This document shows positions 33,206 through 44,442 of a stretch of 64,000 nucleotides of DNA, piece after piece. The stretch lies in contig JAXDDX010000015.1 of assembly GCA_034670405.1 (NCBI GenBank), positions 5,982,001-6,046,000 on the forward strand. The letters run 5' to 3'. Positions within the stretch are counted from its first letter, which is position 1. Each line of letters opens with the position of its first letter. This stretch comes from Hoplostethus atlanticus. Its lineage: Eukaryota; Chordata; Actinopteri; Trachichthyiformes; Trachichthyidae. A program made the translations under genes and the position numbers. The notes under the pieces are model-generated. The model was given only the letters and a program-made list of their open reading frames with translations, had not been told where the DNA came from and did no database searches.

Positions 33206-34100
33206 GAAGTCGCTCGCTGGCGGAGCGTCCGGAGAGCTGGGCTTTGAGTGCATGCTCCCGGGAGTACTGCTGGAGGTGTGCTTCACTGGACAGCAGCAGG
33301 GCCAGCTGACTGCAGGCCACGCTGGGCTTGGGTGAGGGCGCTGGGCTGGAGCGGATCTTGACCATGTTGGCCACCGCCTTCAGACGCTCTGCGCAGGACA
33401 CTGAATCAGCAGCTGCCGGGGCGGAGGGAGGCGTGGCACTGTGAGCTGAGCGAGGCGATTCTGGAGGTCTGTCCTGGCTGTGTCCCCGGCGGCTGTAAGG
33501 CGTGTTGCTGTGATTCTGCAGTTTGCTCTTCCTCATCAGGCCTTTCAAGCGACTGGAGGCCGTCCCGTACACAGGAAGTGGCTCTTTGTCTGCAGATGGG
33601 GCCTTAGGTGGAGGGGAGCACTCGCTGGGGGGCTTGTTGGACTGCTGGGACATAGCCACGCTCTGCAACCGTGAGCTGAAGGACTGGAGCAGGGAGGCCA
33701 GTAGTGTGCTCTCCCCGGCATGAGGAGAGCCCTCTAGCGCTCCATTCTGCATGGCGCCCCCTTGGCCATTCAGCTCCACTGGGGGTGAACTCAACCGCTG
33801 GTTCCCCGGTTCATTCCAGGCTCCGGAGCGGAGCAGGCGGGCCTTCTTCAGGTGCTGCGAGACACCCAGAGAGGGCCCGTTGGTTCCAGCCTTGGGAGCT
33901 GTAGGGCCATGGTGGTTGGGCAGCTGGAAGGGCCCACCCGCCTTGTCGGCCTGCTCCTGGTTGCTGTGGGCGGCCTCTGACCTCCTGCTCGCTGTGGCCC
34001 CAGGCCCGGCCACCACTGGATGCATCAGTAAACCTTCCAGATAAGTTAGAACAGCTGAATCCTTGTGTGTCTCAGGGCCAGGCTCCTCCCCATGAGTCAT
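30473..34100 (-). CDS. nrip1: nrip1 (RIP140), nuclear receptor corepressor; single coding exon interrupted by a one-base frame shift
   Basis: Nuclear cofactor that binds agonist-bound nuclear receptors through LxxLL boxes and represses by recruiting CtBP and HDACs; in vertebrates it controls metabolic and ovarian genes. As in other vertebrates the whole reading frame is in one exon. The start MTHGEEPGPETHKDSAVLTY is nearly identical to human. Two open segments, 34100-33207 (298 codons) and 33205-30473 (910 codons plus stop), are in different frames and meet exactly inside the conserved ASERLAAMA motif; human NRIP1 has 1158 residues. Numbering through the junction, receptor boxes are LEGLL 21, LASLL 134, LKGLM 185 (degenerate), LALLL 266, LLLLL about 405, LMQLL 592, LQLLL 783, LSQLL 895, LKQLL 1003 and LYYML 1142; CtBP-type motifs are PIDLS 469 and PLDLC 678. 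It is not determined which teleost duplicate (a or b) this is. Confidence 0.95.
33206..33206 (-). other. nrip1: nrip1 frame-disrupting extra base
   Basis: One base (C on the coding strand) separates CTT (33209-33207, Leu) from GCC (33205-33203, Ala). Human continuity ASERLAAMA needs the two codons adjacent. It is not in a homopolymer; the local sequence is GACTTCGCCGC. Confidence 0.85.
33207..34100 (-). CDS. nrip1: nrip1 5' reading-frame segment (N-terminal repression domain)
   Basis: 298 codons from the ATG at 34100 to the Leu of ASERL. The downstream of two possible starts is chosen because MTHGEE is the vertebrate N-terminus. An in-frame ATG at 34151 lies on the intron side of the predicted acceptor. 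It holds four receptor-box positions, the SPAPSPKPSVACSQLALLLS block and AHLQQYSREHALK, all matching human closely. Read without correction, this frame continues 87 unrelated codons (RRYGNPAAG and on) to a stop at 32943-32945, which would give a truncated 385-residue protein. Confidence 0.93.
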
Positions 34101-34137
34101 GTTCAATACTAGGATCCCCTCGTATGGTTCAGCACTG
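34101..34137 (-). other. nrip1: nrip1 5' UTR part of the coding exon and splice acceptor
   Basis: On the transcribed strand a pyrimidine-rich tract ends gttttccactag|cagtgct at 34138/34137, 37 nt before the start codon. This matches the vertebrate arrangement in which noncoding 5' exons are spliced onto one exon holding all the coding sequence. The upstream noncoding exons were not identified. Confidence 0.6.
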
Positions 34138-34558
34138 CTAGTGGAAAACAAATGTCCACTGGGTCATCTGGTTGACAGTGGCATGTACTTCCAAAATACC
34201 AAAAAGAAAAGGCAGACAGTCACACAGAGTGAGTCTGCAGGGGGCCGGAGGATGCACTGGCTAGATGTAATCCCTCTCTGAAGTCGGTACAGTCAGCAGA
34301 GCGGTGAAACGGCGGCCATAGATGGAGCCATTCCGGGGCAGGTGGGTCTCCGTGGCATTCTTGTACGCCTTTGAACGCGGGATGATCCCAGAAGGCCCGG
34401 CTCCCGGCTTATGCGAGCAGCAAGCGGGGAGTCGGCGGGATTTCACCACCAGAGATGTTGACACATTCCGTGGCTGTGGATGTTTAGGATGGCTGTCCTT
34501 AGGCCTGGCTGCGATTCTCTCGGCGGCGCCTTTCAGCTTTCCTCACGTGGGGGACCTA

Positions 34559-34561
<3 letters not shown>

Positions 34562-34649
<88 letters not shown>
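34562..34649. repeat. (GA)44 microsatellite upstream of the nrip1 coding exon
   Basis: The longest pure dinucleotide run in the window, about 430 nt upstream of the nrip1 acceptor. CT in the transcript sense. Confidence 0.95.
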
Positions 34650-34654
<5 letters not shown>

Positions 34655-35147
34655 TGTGAGAAACAGGGATTCGCACGGCACTGTATCACATTCATTTCAA
34701 CACCTTGTCCGCCATCTCTGTTACTTAGCAACATTTCAGATTGACTGCATGCGGCTCCCCTCTCCCTTCTCCCTTTTCCCCCCCGCCTCTCCCCTCTCCC
34801 CTCGCCGCCGCCGCCCCGCACAGACGACAAATGTAGATTAGGCCTGATTGGATCCAAATTGAAAATTCAAGCCCACTACCTTGAAAACATTCAGGTCTTG
34901 AGCTGTAAGCCCCTCGCCGCGGTGTCTTTCAAAAGTGAAGGGCCTTGTGAGAGCTGTGAATAATTTCTTATGCAGTTTGTCATTTCAGTGGATTATCCCC
35001 CCTCCCACTACTTATGCACTTGAGCAGCATCTCACACGACACTACCCTGTACTCTGCACACAGCAACAGCCAAGCGCCCACCCACGCAGGCACATACGCA
35101 TTAAGAACCATGCGTGCCTGGACATACGCATGACTAAGCGCATGAAG

Positions 35148-35150
<3 letters not shown>

Positions 35151-35194
<44 letters not shown>
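35151..35194. repeat. (CA)22 microsatellite
   Basis: Uninterrupted CA dinucleotides. Confidence 0.95.
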
Positions 35195-35196
<2 letters not shown>

Positions 35197-37509
35197 TGAA
35201 GGTTTTGTGGCTGCCCTATCTTACCAGTGCATTATCTTTAACACCTGCCCAGTTGAATCCCTCACCAGGCAGAGCTGATCTGAGACCGAACGGCTTTGAA
35301 ATCAGAAGACAGGAGCAAAACATGAACTGAACTGACTGTCTTTTTTTTTTTTTTTTTTGGCTGAGATAGTAAAAAGGCAGCGGAGGATCACAGCAAGGAT
35401 CTACCTAACAGACAAGCCGTACTGTACTATCACGTTTGTGTGTGTGTGTGTGTGTGTGTGTGCTGGACGGGTGGGGGTGGCTTTAAGGATCAGGTGCACC
35501 TGTCACACCGCACCACTGTCAGGAGGGCAGAGCCGGTGACACCAGGGTGAGCGCCGTGCCAGTTGCTATGACAGTGTCAGCGGCGCTGCCCTGCGAGACC
35601 TCTGCTCTGAACCCTGTCAGCGTGGTTTCCGTGGATACAGGACACCGCCGACAGTCCTGGCCGCGTCCCGTAAAGGTTAATTAATACAGAGTTTCAAGCT
35701 CGCCTCAGCTGCTGCCCGTGTCCTTTCCCCCGATGCCGTCCTCACCTTTGGTGTCCGCTGAGTGGACCAACATAGCAGGTCACACGACAGGACTGCAGCC
35801 CTTGATTATGACGAAAGGCTGTGGCAACCCGCGCAGCCCGCTAGCCTAAATATTTCACAGAGAGCAGCGGCGAGGGCCAAAAACAACAAGGCGGCCGGCT
35901 GAAATCCATCCCTGTGGCCAAGGTCCACAGGTTGGCATGACAGAAAGGGCAATAAGGTGCCACTTTTAATGCCACCTTGAAAATGAGCAGGGATTAGAGG
36001 CTGGATTTAAGTTCACCGGTGTGCAGTGGGCAGTGAGAAAACAATCGCTTCTCTTCAAGCCGCAGGTTCACCTGGTTGATGAGCCTTCACGACACCTGGC
36101 CACCCATAAACACATAACTTAACTGAGATTGGCCCATCAGCGTCAATTACAGTTCAAGGCCAACTTTAAAGCCGTTGACCTAAATCTGACAACAACAAAG
36201 GCCAACCTGGTCACACTGGGCCATCTGACGTCTGCTGTCCTGCTAATCTTAGACGGCTGGATTAGGGCTATTTTCCCGCCGGCGAGCTTAACACAATTAT
36301 AACGGAACGCTCTGTAACGGCGCGTTCATTCGCCGCGTGTACACACGTTTACCGCCCAACTTATTTTGGAACGGTTACTAATACGACCCCGATACAAGCC
36401 CAGGCAGTGAGTCGGGAGGGGGAGAGAAGAAAAAAAAAGAAGTAAATCAAGACGAGACACTGACACGGTTTCACACGTGGAAAATTCTGTTAATCTCTTT
36501 ACTGCTGGCAGTGAACCTTTGGAATTACAGTTGACCTTGTCTACGCTTTTGCCCAAAGTAACTTCCAACACGCGGAGCAGACAAAGCAGCGCGGGGGGCC
36601 GCTAACAGCACTGCGTGACATTGGTTTACATGTAGTAGAGCTACCCCATCCGCTACATCAGATAAAGTAGGAGCCTTTATACGAGGAGCGGGGACCTTCA
36701 AGCTCTTGAAAGACACGTGTAACGACGGAGCTGGTGTCAGAAAGCCCCGCAACAGCGAGGGCAAGGGAAAATATGTTCTTCACAGTGACAGTGCTCTGTG
36801 AACAAATAAATGACCTTAATATAGGGAAAGCTGTCCTCTATAGTGGGCCCCTAAAGCATACGGCCCCCCCTCCGTCCCCCTTTCAGGATGTGTGATGTGT
36901 GTATTACTATTACATTATCTCCCCTGGTGTATACATTGGAAATGACCTTACACATCTGTTAACATGTCATCTCATTGGTGGTGGCACCCCAAAAGCCTGA
37001 CCTCCACCCCCCCTCCCCCCACCGTGGGACACCGGAGCACCAATGAGCTGCTCCGCGGTTACTGTGGTGATTATCCATTATCTTTGACAATGTCAGCCAA
37101 TGACAGAGCAGACACCATTCTAAAGTGATTTTTACCACTACAGTCGGCCACGTACGTGTGAGAGGGAGGGCAAGTGATGGGGAGGGCTGAGAGTTTCATC
37201 ATCCCCTCCACCACCACCACCACCCCCCGCCCCCGGCCGGTCTTTGCTTCATCTATTCCTCTCCCTCTCTCCTCGCCGCTCGTACTTTTAGACGGGCGAG
37301 AAACAGGAAAGGTCACGGCACTCTCGGCCATTTCCTGCGTGGAATTACCAGAAGAGTGACACGAAAATGTCCCCGTGCAGATGTCACGGATTAGATCTCG
37401 AAGTCTGACCTTCATTCCCCCCGGTCGGCCTCCAGATTACAGCCCCCCCCCCACAAACACGCCATGCAGCATAGCCCCCCAACCCCACCCCACTCTTTTT
37501 TTTTAAAAT

Positions 37510-37840
37510 CAGACTTCATAAATGACCTTCATTGTCAGGAATGGTAATCCATTTAAGCCATTTAAAATGTATGAGACCAAACAAAAGAATTAAAAAGGGG
37601 AAGAGCCACAGGAGCAGCAGTTAAAGTCAAGGTCATTCATGCCGCCAAGGCTTTTCCACTTGATGCAACAGCTGGTGTCCATGCAAAGCTCTGGGCGTTA
37701 ATAAAAAGTGACAATGCTGCCCGAGTGGTGTGTATTACTAATGTCTGACACCAGCCTGGCAGATGTGTTCTCCCTGCATTAAAGGGGAGTCAAGGTTAAA
37801 GGAATTTAAAAGGAGAGGCGATGCCTAAACACTATTATAT
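37510..37840. promoter_or_regulatory. candidate conserved noncoding element upstream of nrip1
   Basis: Complex, repeat-free stretch holding a perfect TCAAGGTCA (37627-37635, ERR/SF-1/LRH-1 type extended half-site), a further inverted AAGGTCA (tgacctt at 37523) and a tcaaggtta variant. No open frame matches it. Conservation is guessed from composition only. Confidence 0.35.
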
Positions 37841-38542
37841 CATGTAATCTGCAGCCCGGCCCTACTGCACATACTCAACAGGGTAGCTCACTTTACACAC
37901 GCCGCGTGACCGCTATTTTGTAAATTCAATATGTCCCTGACATGATTAAATAAGACAAAACATAAGCTACCTGACCAAATGTGGTTGTTCCGAGGCCGCC
38001 GCAAGTGAACGCGTCGCGCCGGAGGAAAGTCGAATTAAAAGCTCTGCCTCACCTTGAGAGAGGTAAACAAGAGACTAAACACGCTAGCAAACAGCAGGCG
38101 ACCGGAGCAAGGAAATGTTTTTCGTGGGATAAGTCAATCGGGACAACAAAATAACAGTGAAATGCGATCCGCAGACACATGCACGCCCACACAATGAGAA
38201 CTAGGGCACTCTGACCCACTTCTGAGGATGCATTGACCAAACAAGTCATGCATAGCCCACACGCCCATGTGTGCGCACACACACACAGACACACACACAC
38301 ACACACAGAGAGAAAAAAACGTGGACATACCCCACATAGAGGCAACGTGATACGCCGACGCTGAAAAGTCAGACCTCTTGTACTAAGTAGCACAGGCGAT
38401 CCGGGGGGAAAACCGTCCTCCTCACGGCACATGAATGTGAAGAACATTGTGTGAGGAGCGAATACTAACATTTTAGACTTTAGACAAAATGGGACCAGAG
38501 AGCTCGAGCTGTTGGCCTGCATCTGGCCTCGGATGAGACGAG

Positions 38543-38544
<2 letters not shown>

Positions 38545-38574
<30 letters not shown>
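38545..38574. repeat. (GT)15 microsatellite
   Basis: Uninterrupted GT dinucleotides, followed by a G-rich patch. Confidence 0.95.
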
Positions 38575-38577
<3 letters not shown>

Positions 38578-41084
38578 GCTGGGGGAGGGGGGCATCATCT
38601 GTACTCATCAGTACAAAGAGTTCTCGGGGTTGAGAGAGCAAAGAGGAATTCATGCACATTGATGAGTCATCTAAACGATTCAGAGCCCAGCAGAATGGCA
38701 GGAAGGGGGAGGGGGGGGACCCAGCCAAGCCTGAACGGTCCTGGATGGCACCGCCGTACTGTATCACAGACCTGGCCGTCTCTTACCTTGCCCAGGGTGG
38801 CGCGGACATGCTAGCAAAAATGTTTGTGTCCATAGTAAATATTTGCGTGCCATTCGGAAGACCCACCCAAGGGCTGTTTCCTGAGCGGCCGCGAATTAGC
38901 GCATCGATTCAAAACACACACACACACATTCCTTCTTAATGAGCCGTGGCCGCCATCAATCTATACCTGACTCGTTTCTATGGGGCTCCCGAGGTAATCT
39001 TCGGCTCACATCGTCTATCCCAAAAAAAAAAAAAAACCCCGCTGCTCATTTCCCCCCCACTGCGAAAACACAACACACATTTTTCCATCTGTAAACACCG
39101 GCGCTGGAAACAGGAACAGCTGATTGCCCCCGCGGCCGGGGGGGACGCCAAGAGGGCAAGAGCGAGGCTTTTGAAGCGGACCGCGGCCGGCGGTGTCTGA
39201 GGGAAATGGGCCACTTTGCGATCGAGATCAAATGTCCCCACCGTCAGGCTGCCCCCGGACGCCGGATAAACCCAGCTAAAAATAAAAAATAAAAAATAAA
39301 AACTCGGCCTTTTAATGAATCATTTCCATAATATCCCCTGGCATCACTCCTAAGCAGGGCCCGTCGCCATGAGTCAGCAAGATGTCTGCCTTTATCGGGT
39401 TTAAAAACTCGGGACGGCTTGGAGTAAGTCGGCCCGTGACAGAGGTCTAAGTGACAGGCAGGAGTAGAGGACATCTGCCTGCTATCGTTTCGCCTCCCAT
39501 AATGCTCCCATTGACCTACTTTCCAGTTTTTAAATCATCCTAATGCTTGAGTGAGGTTGGAGAATAGTATTAGAGTACAATAGGTTGTAAAGGGTCACTG
39601 CATTAGATTCATCCAAAACCACATTTTCGTTTCCCCTTGTTATTTCCCCCTCTGCGTAACTAAGCGTACAGTCAACGTGGTGCAAATGAAACCAATCTCT
39701 CTAAATCAATTAAGTACATTTAACTGACTGGAGTATAAAACGATTATGCCTAACCTTTTGGGACAGAATCTCCCGGCAGCGACCAATCCAGTTGGCAGGG
39801 CGGAGCTGAGTCCATGCCAAACGAACAGGACACTTCAGTAAGATTAGTTCTACCTGGGGGCCCCGCCGACGCCTGACCCAGTACGCCCAGCGCCGCTGAC
39901 AAACAAAAAAAAAATCAGGTCCTGATACTCTCGGAATCTGAATTGGCAGCCGGGTTTAATGCCGAAGTTCACTGACATTCACAATGTGTACGACCTGCTG
40001 AGTAGGTGCGGATGACACGGATATCTACATGCAGCCAGTAAACTTGATAATGATTTTGAAGAATTCAGAAGCAACAATATTCCCCTGCCAGGAAAACTAA
40101 ATGGAAAAATAGTGTTATAAAATAATATAAAATAAAAATATATACAAAAATATATAAATATATAAAAATAGTTGTTTTTAAACCAGATTTTGCCAAGAAT
40201 TCAAGGATTTTGCTGCCATAATGATAGAACTTCGGACCACACAGAAGCTTTAGACAAACACACCCTGTCGTTTAAGTTACTACACGTGATTCTTTTTCAA
40301 GCAAAATATTGGATAAAACAAACGGTGGCCGGTTATGAAGCTTGGGCCGATTAAACCGGGGATCGTAATTGAACACTTGCCATCGCCGCCCTGTAGGCAA
40401 ACAGTTGTGCTGCGTGATCAAAAACCCCCAAATTTCACAGCATTTTTTTTAAGGCGTCATAGGTAAAGCCCTTCCTAAGACGATCTAGTGGGACAAAATA
40501 AGAGACTTGAAAGACGACAGAAAGAGAAAGATGTTCACCTTGCTATATGGTATGTGGGATAACGGGATAGTCTATGCACAAATAGGGGGGAACGACAGAC
40601 AAAACCCAAACAAGTGATTTGTCCACGGTCCTCTTAGAATAAACCTCAATGCAACCAATGAGAGGCCCTGCTGTACTGGGACCATGTGTCGTCACTGCAA
40701 CTTGGCACCGCGACAAACTCCTGTTCATTTATGTTCCCCCTAGGGAGCAAAGTGATTCTACAAATACTTTTTGCAGGCGTGCAATGTGTGGAAGCAGTGT
40801 GGCGTGGAAGCCGTTAATGGGGAGTCAATCTTAGGTCCCATTGCAAATATACAAATCCTTTTCGGGAGTCTTCTTCTCCCAGGCACCGACGAGGTATAAG
40901 ATATACATGAAACACCGACACACAATCGGTTTACAACATACACAAATGAGATACAAAGCAGAAACGACGTGGCGCTGCAGGGGGGGAACGAAACACTGAA
41001 ACGCACTAGCGGTCTCTTTCTCCCCGCCGAAAAGCGATTTCATTTCTCGACGCCAGCCGGGATCACCTTGATCTCCACTTGAAC

Positions 41085-41310
41085 CGGGAGGTAAAACCCG
41101 CATCACACACGGAGACACCGGGACCACAACACACTTTATTCAGGCCCCGGCCTCTTCCTCGCCTGTAAAGCCTTCCTCTCACCTCTAAGCCTCATTGGCT
41201 AATAGGTGTGCTCCGCTTGCTAACTACGGCGGGGTCGGCCCGGCGCTCAAGGAAGACGCGAGCTGTGCCCCGCGCTTGGTCGGCGCTTTTGGACGAGCTG
41301 CCCCGGTCAG
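41085..41310. promoter_or_regulatory. CpG-rich patch with CCAAT box, candidate nrip1 upstream promoter
   Basis: About a dozen CpG within roughly 90 nt (41220-41310), next to an inverted CCAAT box (attgg at about 41194-41198) and a possible splice donor on the minus strand (gcttagag|gtgaga near 41181). It could be a noncoding first exon and promoter of nrip1; this rests only on composition and motifs. Confidence 0.3.
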
Positions 41311-43062
41311 GAAGTCATTATGGAGGTTTAGGAAATTAGACATGAGCAATATGTCAAGATTTCACCATCATTTTTCATGACCATCCCCAGATATAGGTCT
41401 GCATGAGGCATGTTTCAGTGGGCAGACTAATACTGTACTGGACTAAGACAAACTAGGCATGCTGATGTTCATGTACAGGCCAATTTGCAGGCACTGCATA
41501 GCAAAAAAAGACATTGGCCTAAGATGCTTTTTGGCAACACAGTGCACACAGCAGCAGTATATTACAGTTAGCTTGGCTATGCAGCCGTAATGTTGTTAAC
41601 CACAGATTAAAGCTGAATCCTAAATAACACCCGCCCCAGAATAAAGCTGACTGGTCATAGGTTGAAATAATACTCGCACTTCGGCATTTAGACGGGATGC
41701 TTTTCAACCGGATTGGACTGTGCTCGCTCAACGCCCAACGGTCACGGGCCGCTGGTGAATGAACGGAGGGTTCGCGGGGTCAGGCCGGGTCGCGGGGCAA
41801 AGGGAGCGAACGCGATATTCCCTGCCACGGGCCACTGGCCATCGGTTACACAGTGTACGCGGGTGAACCGATCAATGTCAACGGCTTTAAATTTAACTTT
41901 TCTCTCTAAGAGGTGCTTTGGGTAAAAAAGTTATTTGGGGAGGTTATTCTGGGTGGAGGTGTATAACCAGACTTAGTACAAAAAAAAATTGGTACATTTC
42001 CACTGAAGTGTTGACAAAGACCTCCTGCCAATGATTACTGTGTGCGGTGAGGTTAGGCTTTGCTGGCTAAGTATGCAGTAAGCATGTCGTCGACCCAGTA
42101 ATACGAGCTGCATAGAAACTGAAAGATTGTTTCTGAATGATGATGGAAATTATCAGCTGACAAAAAAATAACAACATTCTAAGTGGATTTGGCTTTGAAA
42201 GTGTCGTAGACTCGAATTGACATGGTGATATCAACATGCTCAGTGTCGCCCCTGATGCAGACGACCAGCGGGCCAAGTCTTGCAGGAAATGATTCTGTCT
42301 TAGTCAGCCCGTTGACCATTAAACCAGATGGGGCCCGACTGCAACCAGCGGTTATTTTTGCTGTGATGAAGGAGATCAAAGGGGAGAAAGAAAGAAAGAA
42401 ACTATCAAGCGGTAAACAAGACTATCAAAGCAGACTTTTTTTTTTTTTTTAAACCGCTACACTAAGCCCAACCGCTAACACACCCATCCTGCTCTGGTTG
42501 GGAGGCGAACGTAGACACACATCACGCTCCCGTACCTTGTCATCCTTAGCTGTGGAGGCTGATACAGGTAAAGTGCAGTAATCAATTTGCTCTACTGGCA
42601 GCAGCGCTCCTTCGGAATACTGATCAGCCTCCCTCCCCTCTTCCCTCACCCCCTCCACCCCCGCTCCCTCTGCCTTTCCCCTTCCTCATTCACCTTTCTC
42701 ATGACTTGACACCCCCCCTCCCCCCCCCCTCGGTGCCCCAGACCTGACCAAACGCTAAAGGAGGGCGGGCCGTCTTCTGCACAGATAACTGCTGCCACTA
42801 ATCAAGCCTACGTGCACCGGGGCGTGGGATTAAAAGAGCTTGCACAGTTTGACTCAGGCACTGAATAGCGGTAGCACGTACACACACACACACACACAAG
42901 CAAACACACACAAGGTCAAAATAAAAACCTATAGGGAAGCCAGTAGTGTCTCGCCCCGGAAACACACACACACACACACACACAGACAAGCCGCAGACGA
43001 GCAAACAGCACAACAAGGTCAACTTAAAAGCTGATGTGAGGTGAACGTTCTCGGGCTATGAG

Positions 43063-43064
<2 letters not shown>

Positions 43065-43097
<33 letters not shown>
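43065..43097. repeat. CA microsatellite
   Basis: CA repeat; two shorter CA runs lie just before it at about 42880-42899 and 42961-42983. Confidence 0.95.
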
Positions 43098-43100
<3 letters not shown>

Positions 43101-43403
43101 AAGATTAGATCTAAATTTACTCCGCCAGTCAAAACGGGACTCGGTGGTGAGCCACCCGTCTCTATCTCTCAGAACACATGTCACGCAGCGAGCTGCGGTG
43201 TTGTGCGCATCCAAAGCGAGAAGAGGAACAAACTCAACGGTGAATTGACGGGGCCTTAATTCCCGTTCGCTTTTCATTTGGAGAGACGGCTGAAAAGGGG
43301 GGGGTCTCTACGCCGTATCAAACACATACCGGAGTTGCCTGGAGGCTGTAACAGAGCGTTCTCAGTGTTACGCTACACACACAGGCATGGAGCAGAGATA
43401 GGA

Positions 43404-43479
<76 letters not shown>
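43404..43479. repeat. compound (GT)n(GA)n microsatellite
   Basis: Seven GT units followed directly by about 31 GA units. Confidence 0.95.
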
Positions 43480-43481
<2 letters not shown>

Positions 43482-43586
43482 ACCCTATGCATCAGCAGGG
43501 ATATTTCATTATGTACATAACGAGTGCCATTAATCGCTCTTAACAAGAGGACACAACCTCACCTTGGCAGTCTCACACGCACAGTA

Positions 43587-43653
43587 GGGGGGGGTGGGGG
43601 GCGTTGGGGGGGTGGGGTTTGGGGGATAGGGGAGGGGAGGGGAGGGGAGGGGC
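43587..43653 (+). other. G-quadruplex-prone G-rich tract
   Basis: More than eight runs of four or more G separated by one to three bases, on the strand opposite to nrip1 transcription. A second similar tract is at 43743-43783. Confidence 0.6.
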
Positions 43654-44257
43654 GTAGAAATATCTATAGTGCGCGTGGAAAATTAAAATTCACCACACTC
43701 AAGGATCTGCCACCTCCCTTTGACCGACCACATCTCTGCCCAGGGGAGGGGGGGGGGCAGGGGGGAGGTGGGGGGGGTGGAGGCGAGCCAGCAGCCATAT
43801 AGGAGCCGCTACTCTGACAGACACAAACACATAAAAAAGTAAAGAAGGAGCAGAGGAGGGAGAGAGAAGTGAGGGAATAAATATATAAATTAAAGTGGGG
43901 GAAAATGCCGCAGTGGCGGTTGCCAGCGGGGGGCGCGCGCCCTTGACATACTGACACGGGGACGCACTGTCATGTGACACTCTTGTCATTCGCCCGATCA
44001 GCCGCCCGTCCTCCCGCCCGTCCGGCTGGCCACCTGGCAAAGCCCCCCCCCCCCCCTTTCCACCTCTCGCCCACCTTGGCGCGACCTCATCCTCCTCTGA
44101 CCTGCCGCCGCTTGGCCCGCCCTCCACCCCAACACCACCCACCCCCGCTGCAGTCCTAGCACCCCACCCGCCCCACCCCTACCGCTCTGTCTCCCTCCCC
44201 TCGCCTCGCCTCCCCTCCCTCTCCCTCTCCCTCTCCCTCCCCCGCGGCTGTGCAGCA

Positions 44258-44272
44258 AGGTCAGGCGGGTCA
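44258..44272 (+). promoter_or_regulatory. DR3 nuclear receptor site
   Basis: AGGTCA, spacer ggc, GGGTCA: direct repeat with three-base spacing, the vitamin D receptor/RXR type. In a GC-rich region upstream of nrip1. Confidence 0.45.
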
Positions 44273-44394
44273 CCGTGTCCTCATCTGTAATCCGCTGCCA
44301 TTCGTCAGCAGCCCCGGCCCAGGCTGGAGGAGAGAGGGGAGAGAGAGGAGAGGCAGGCGCTCCGACGAGGGGAGAATGCCCAATTAGGCAGCTG

Positions 44395-44395
<1 letters not shown>

Positions 44396-44440
<45 letters not shown>
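44396..44440. repeat. CA microsatellite
   Basis: About 22 CA units, with a short GA run 20 nt further on. Confidence 0.95.

Positions 44441-44442
<2 letters not shown>

Larger units (their letters stand above)
34138..41084. other. nrip1 upstream or intronic DNA, first part
   Basis: No coding exon recognised. Holds the microsatellites at 34562-34649, 35151-35194, 35437-35462 and 38545-38574, a candidate conserved element (37510-37840) and GC-rich unique stretches such as 39110-39260. Confidence 0.55.

Noticed and set aside
30536-34044. Plus-strand open frames of 90-180 codons across the nrip1 exon
   Set aside because: They are antisense shadows of the GC-rich nrip1 coding sequence with low-complexity translations and no recognisable homology.
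34100-34151. Upstream in-frame ATG of nrip1 at 34151
   Set aside because: It lies upstream of the predicted splice acceptor at 34138, and vertebrate NRIP1 begins MTHGEE, which is the ATG at 34100.
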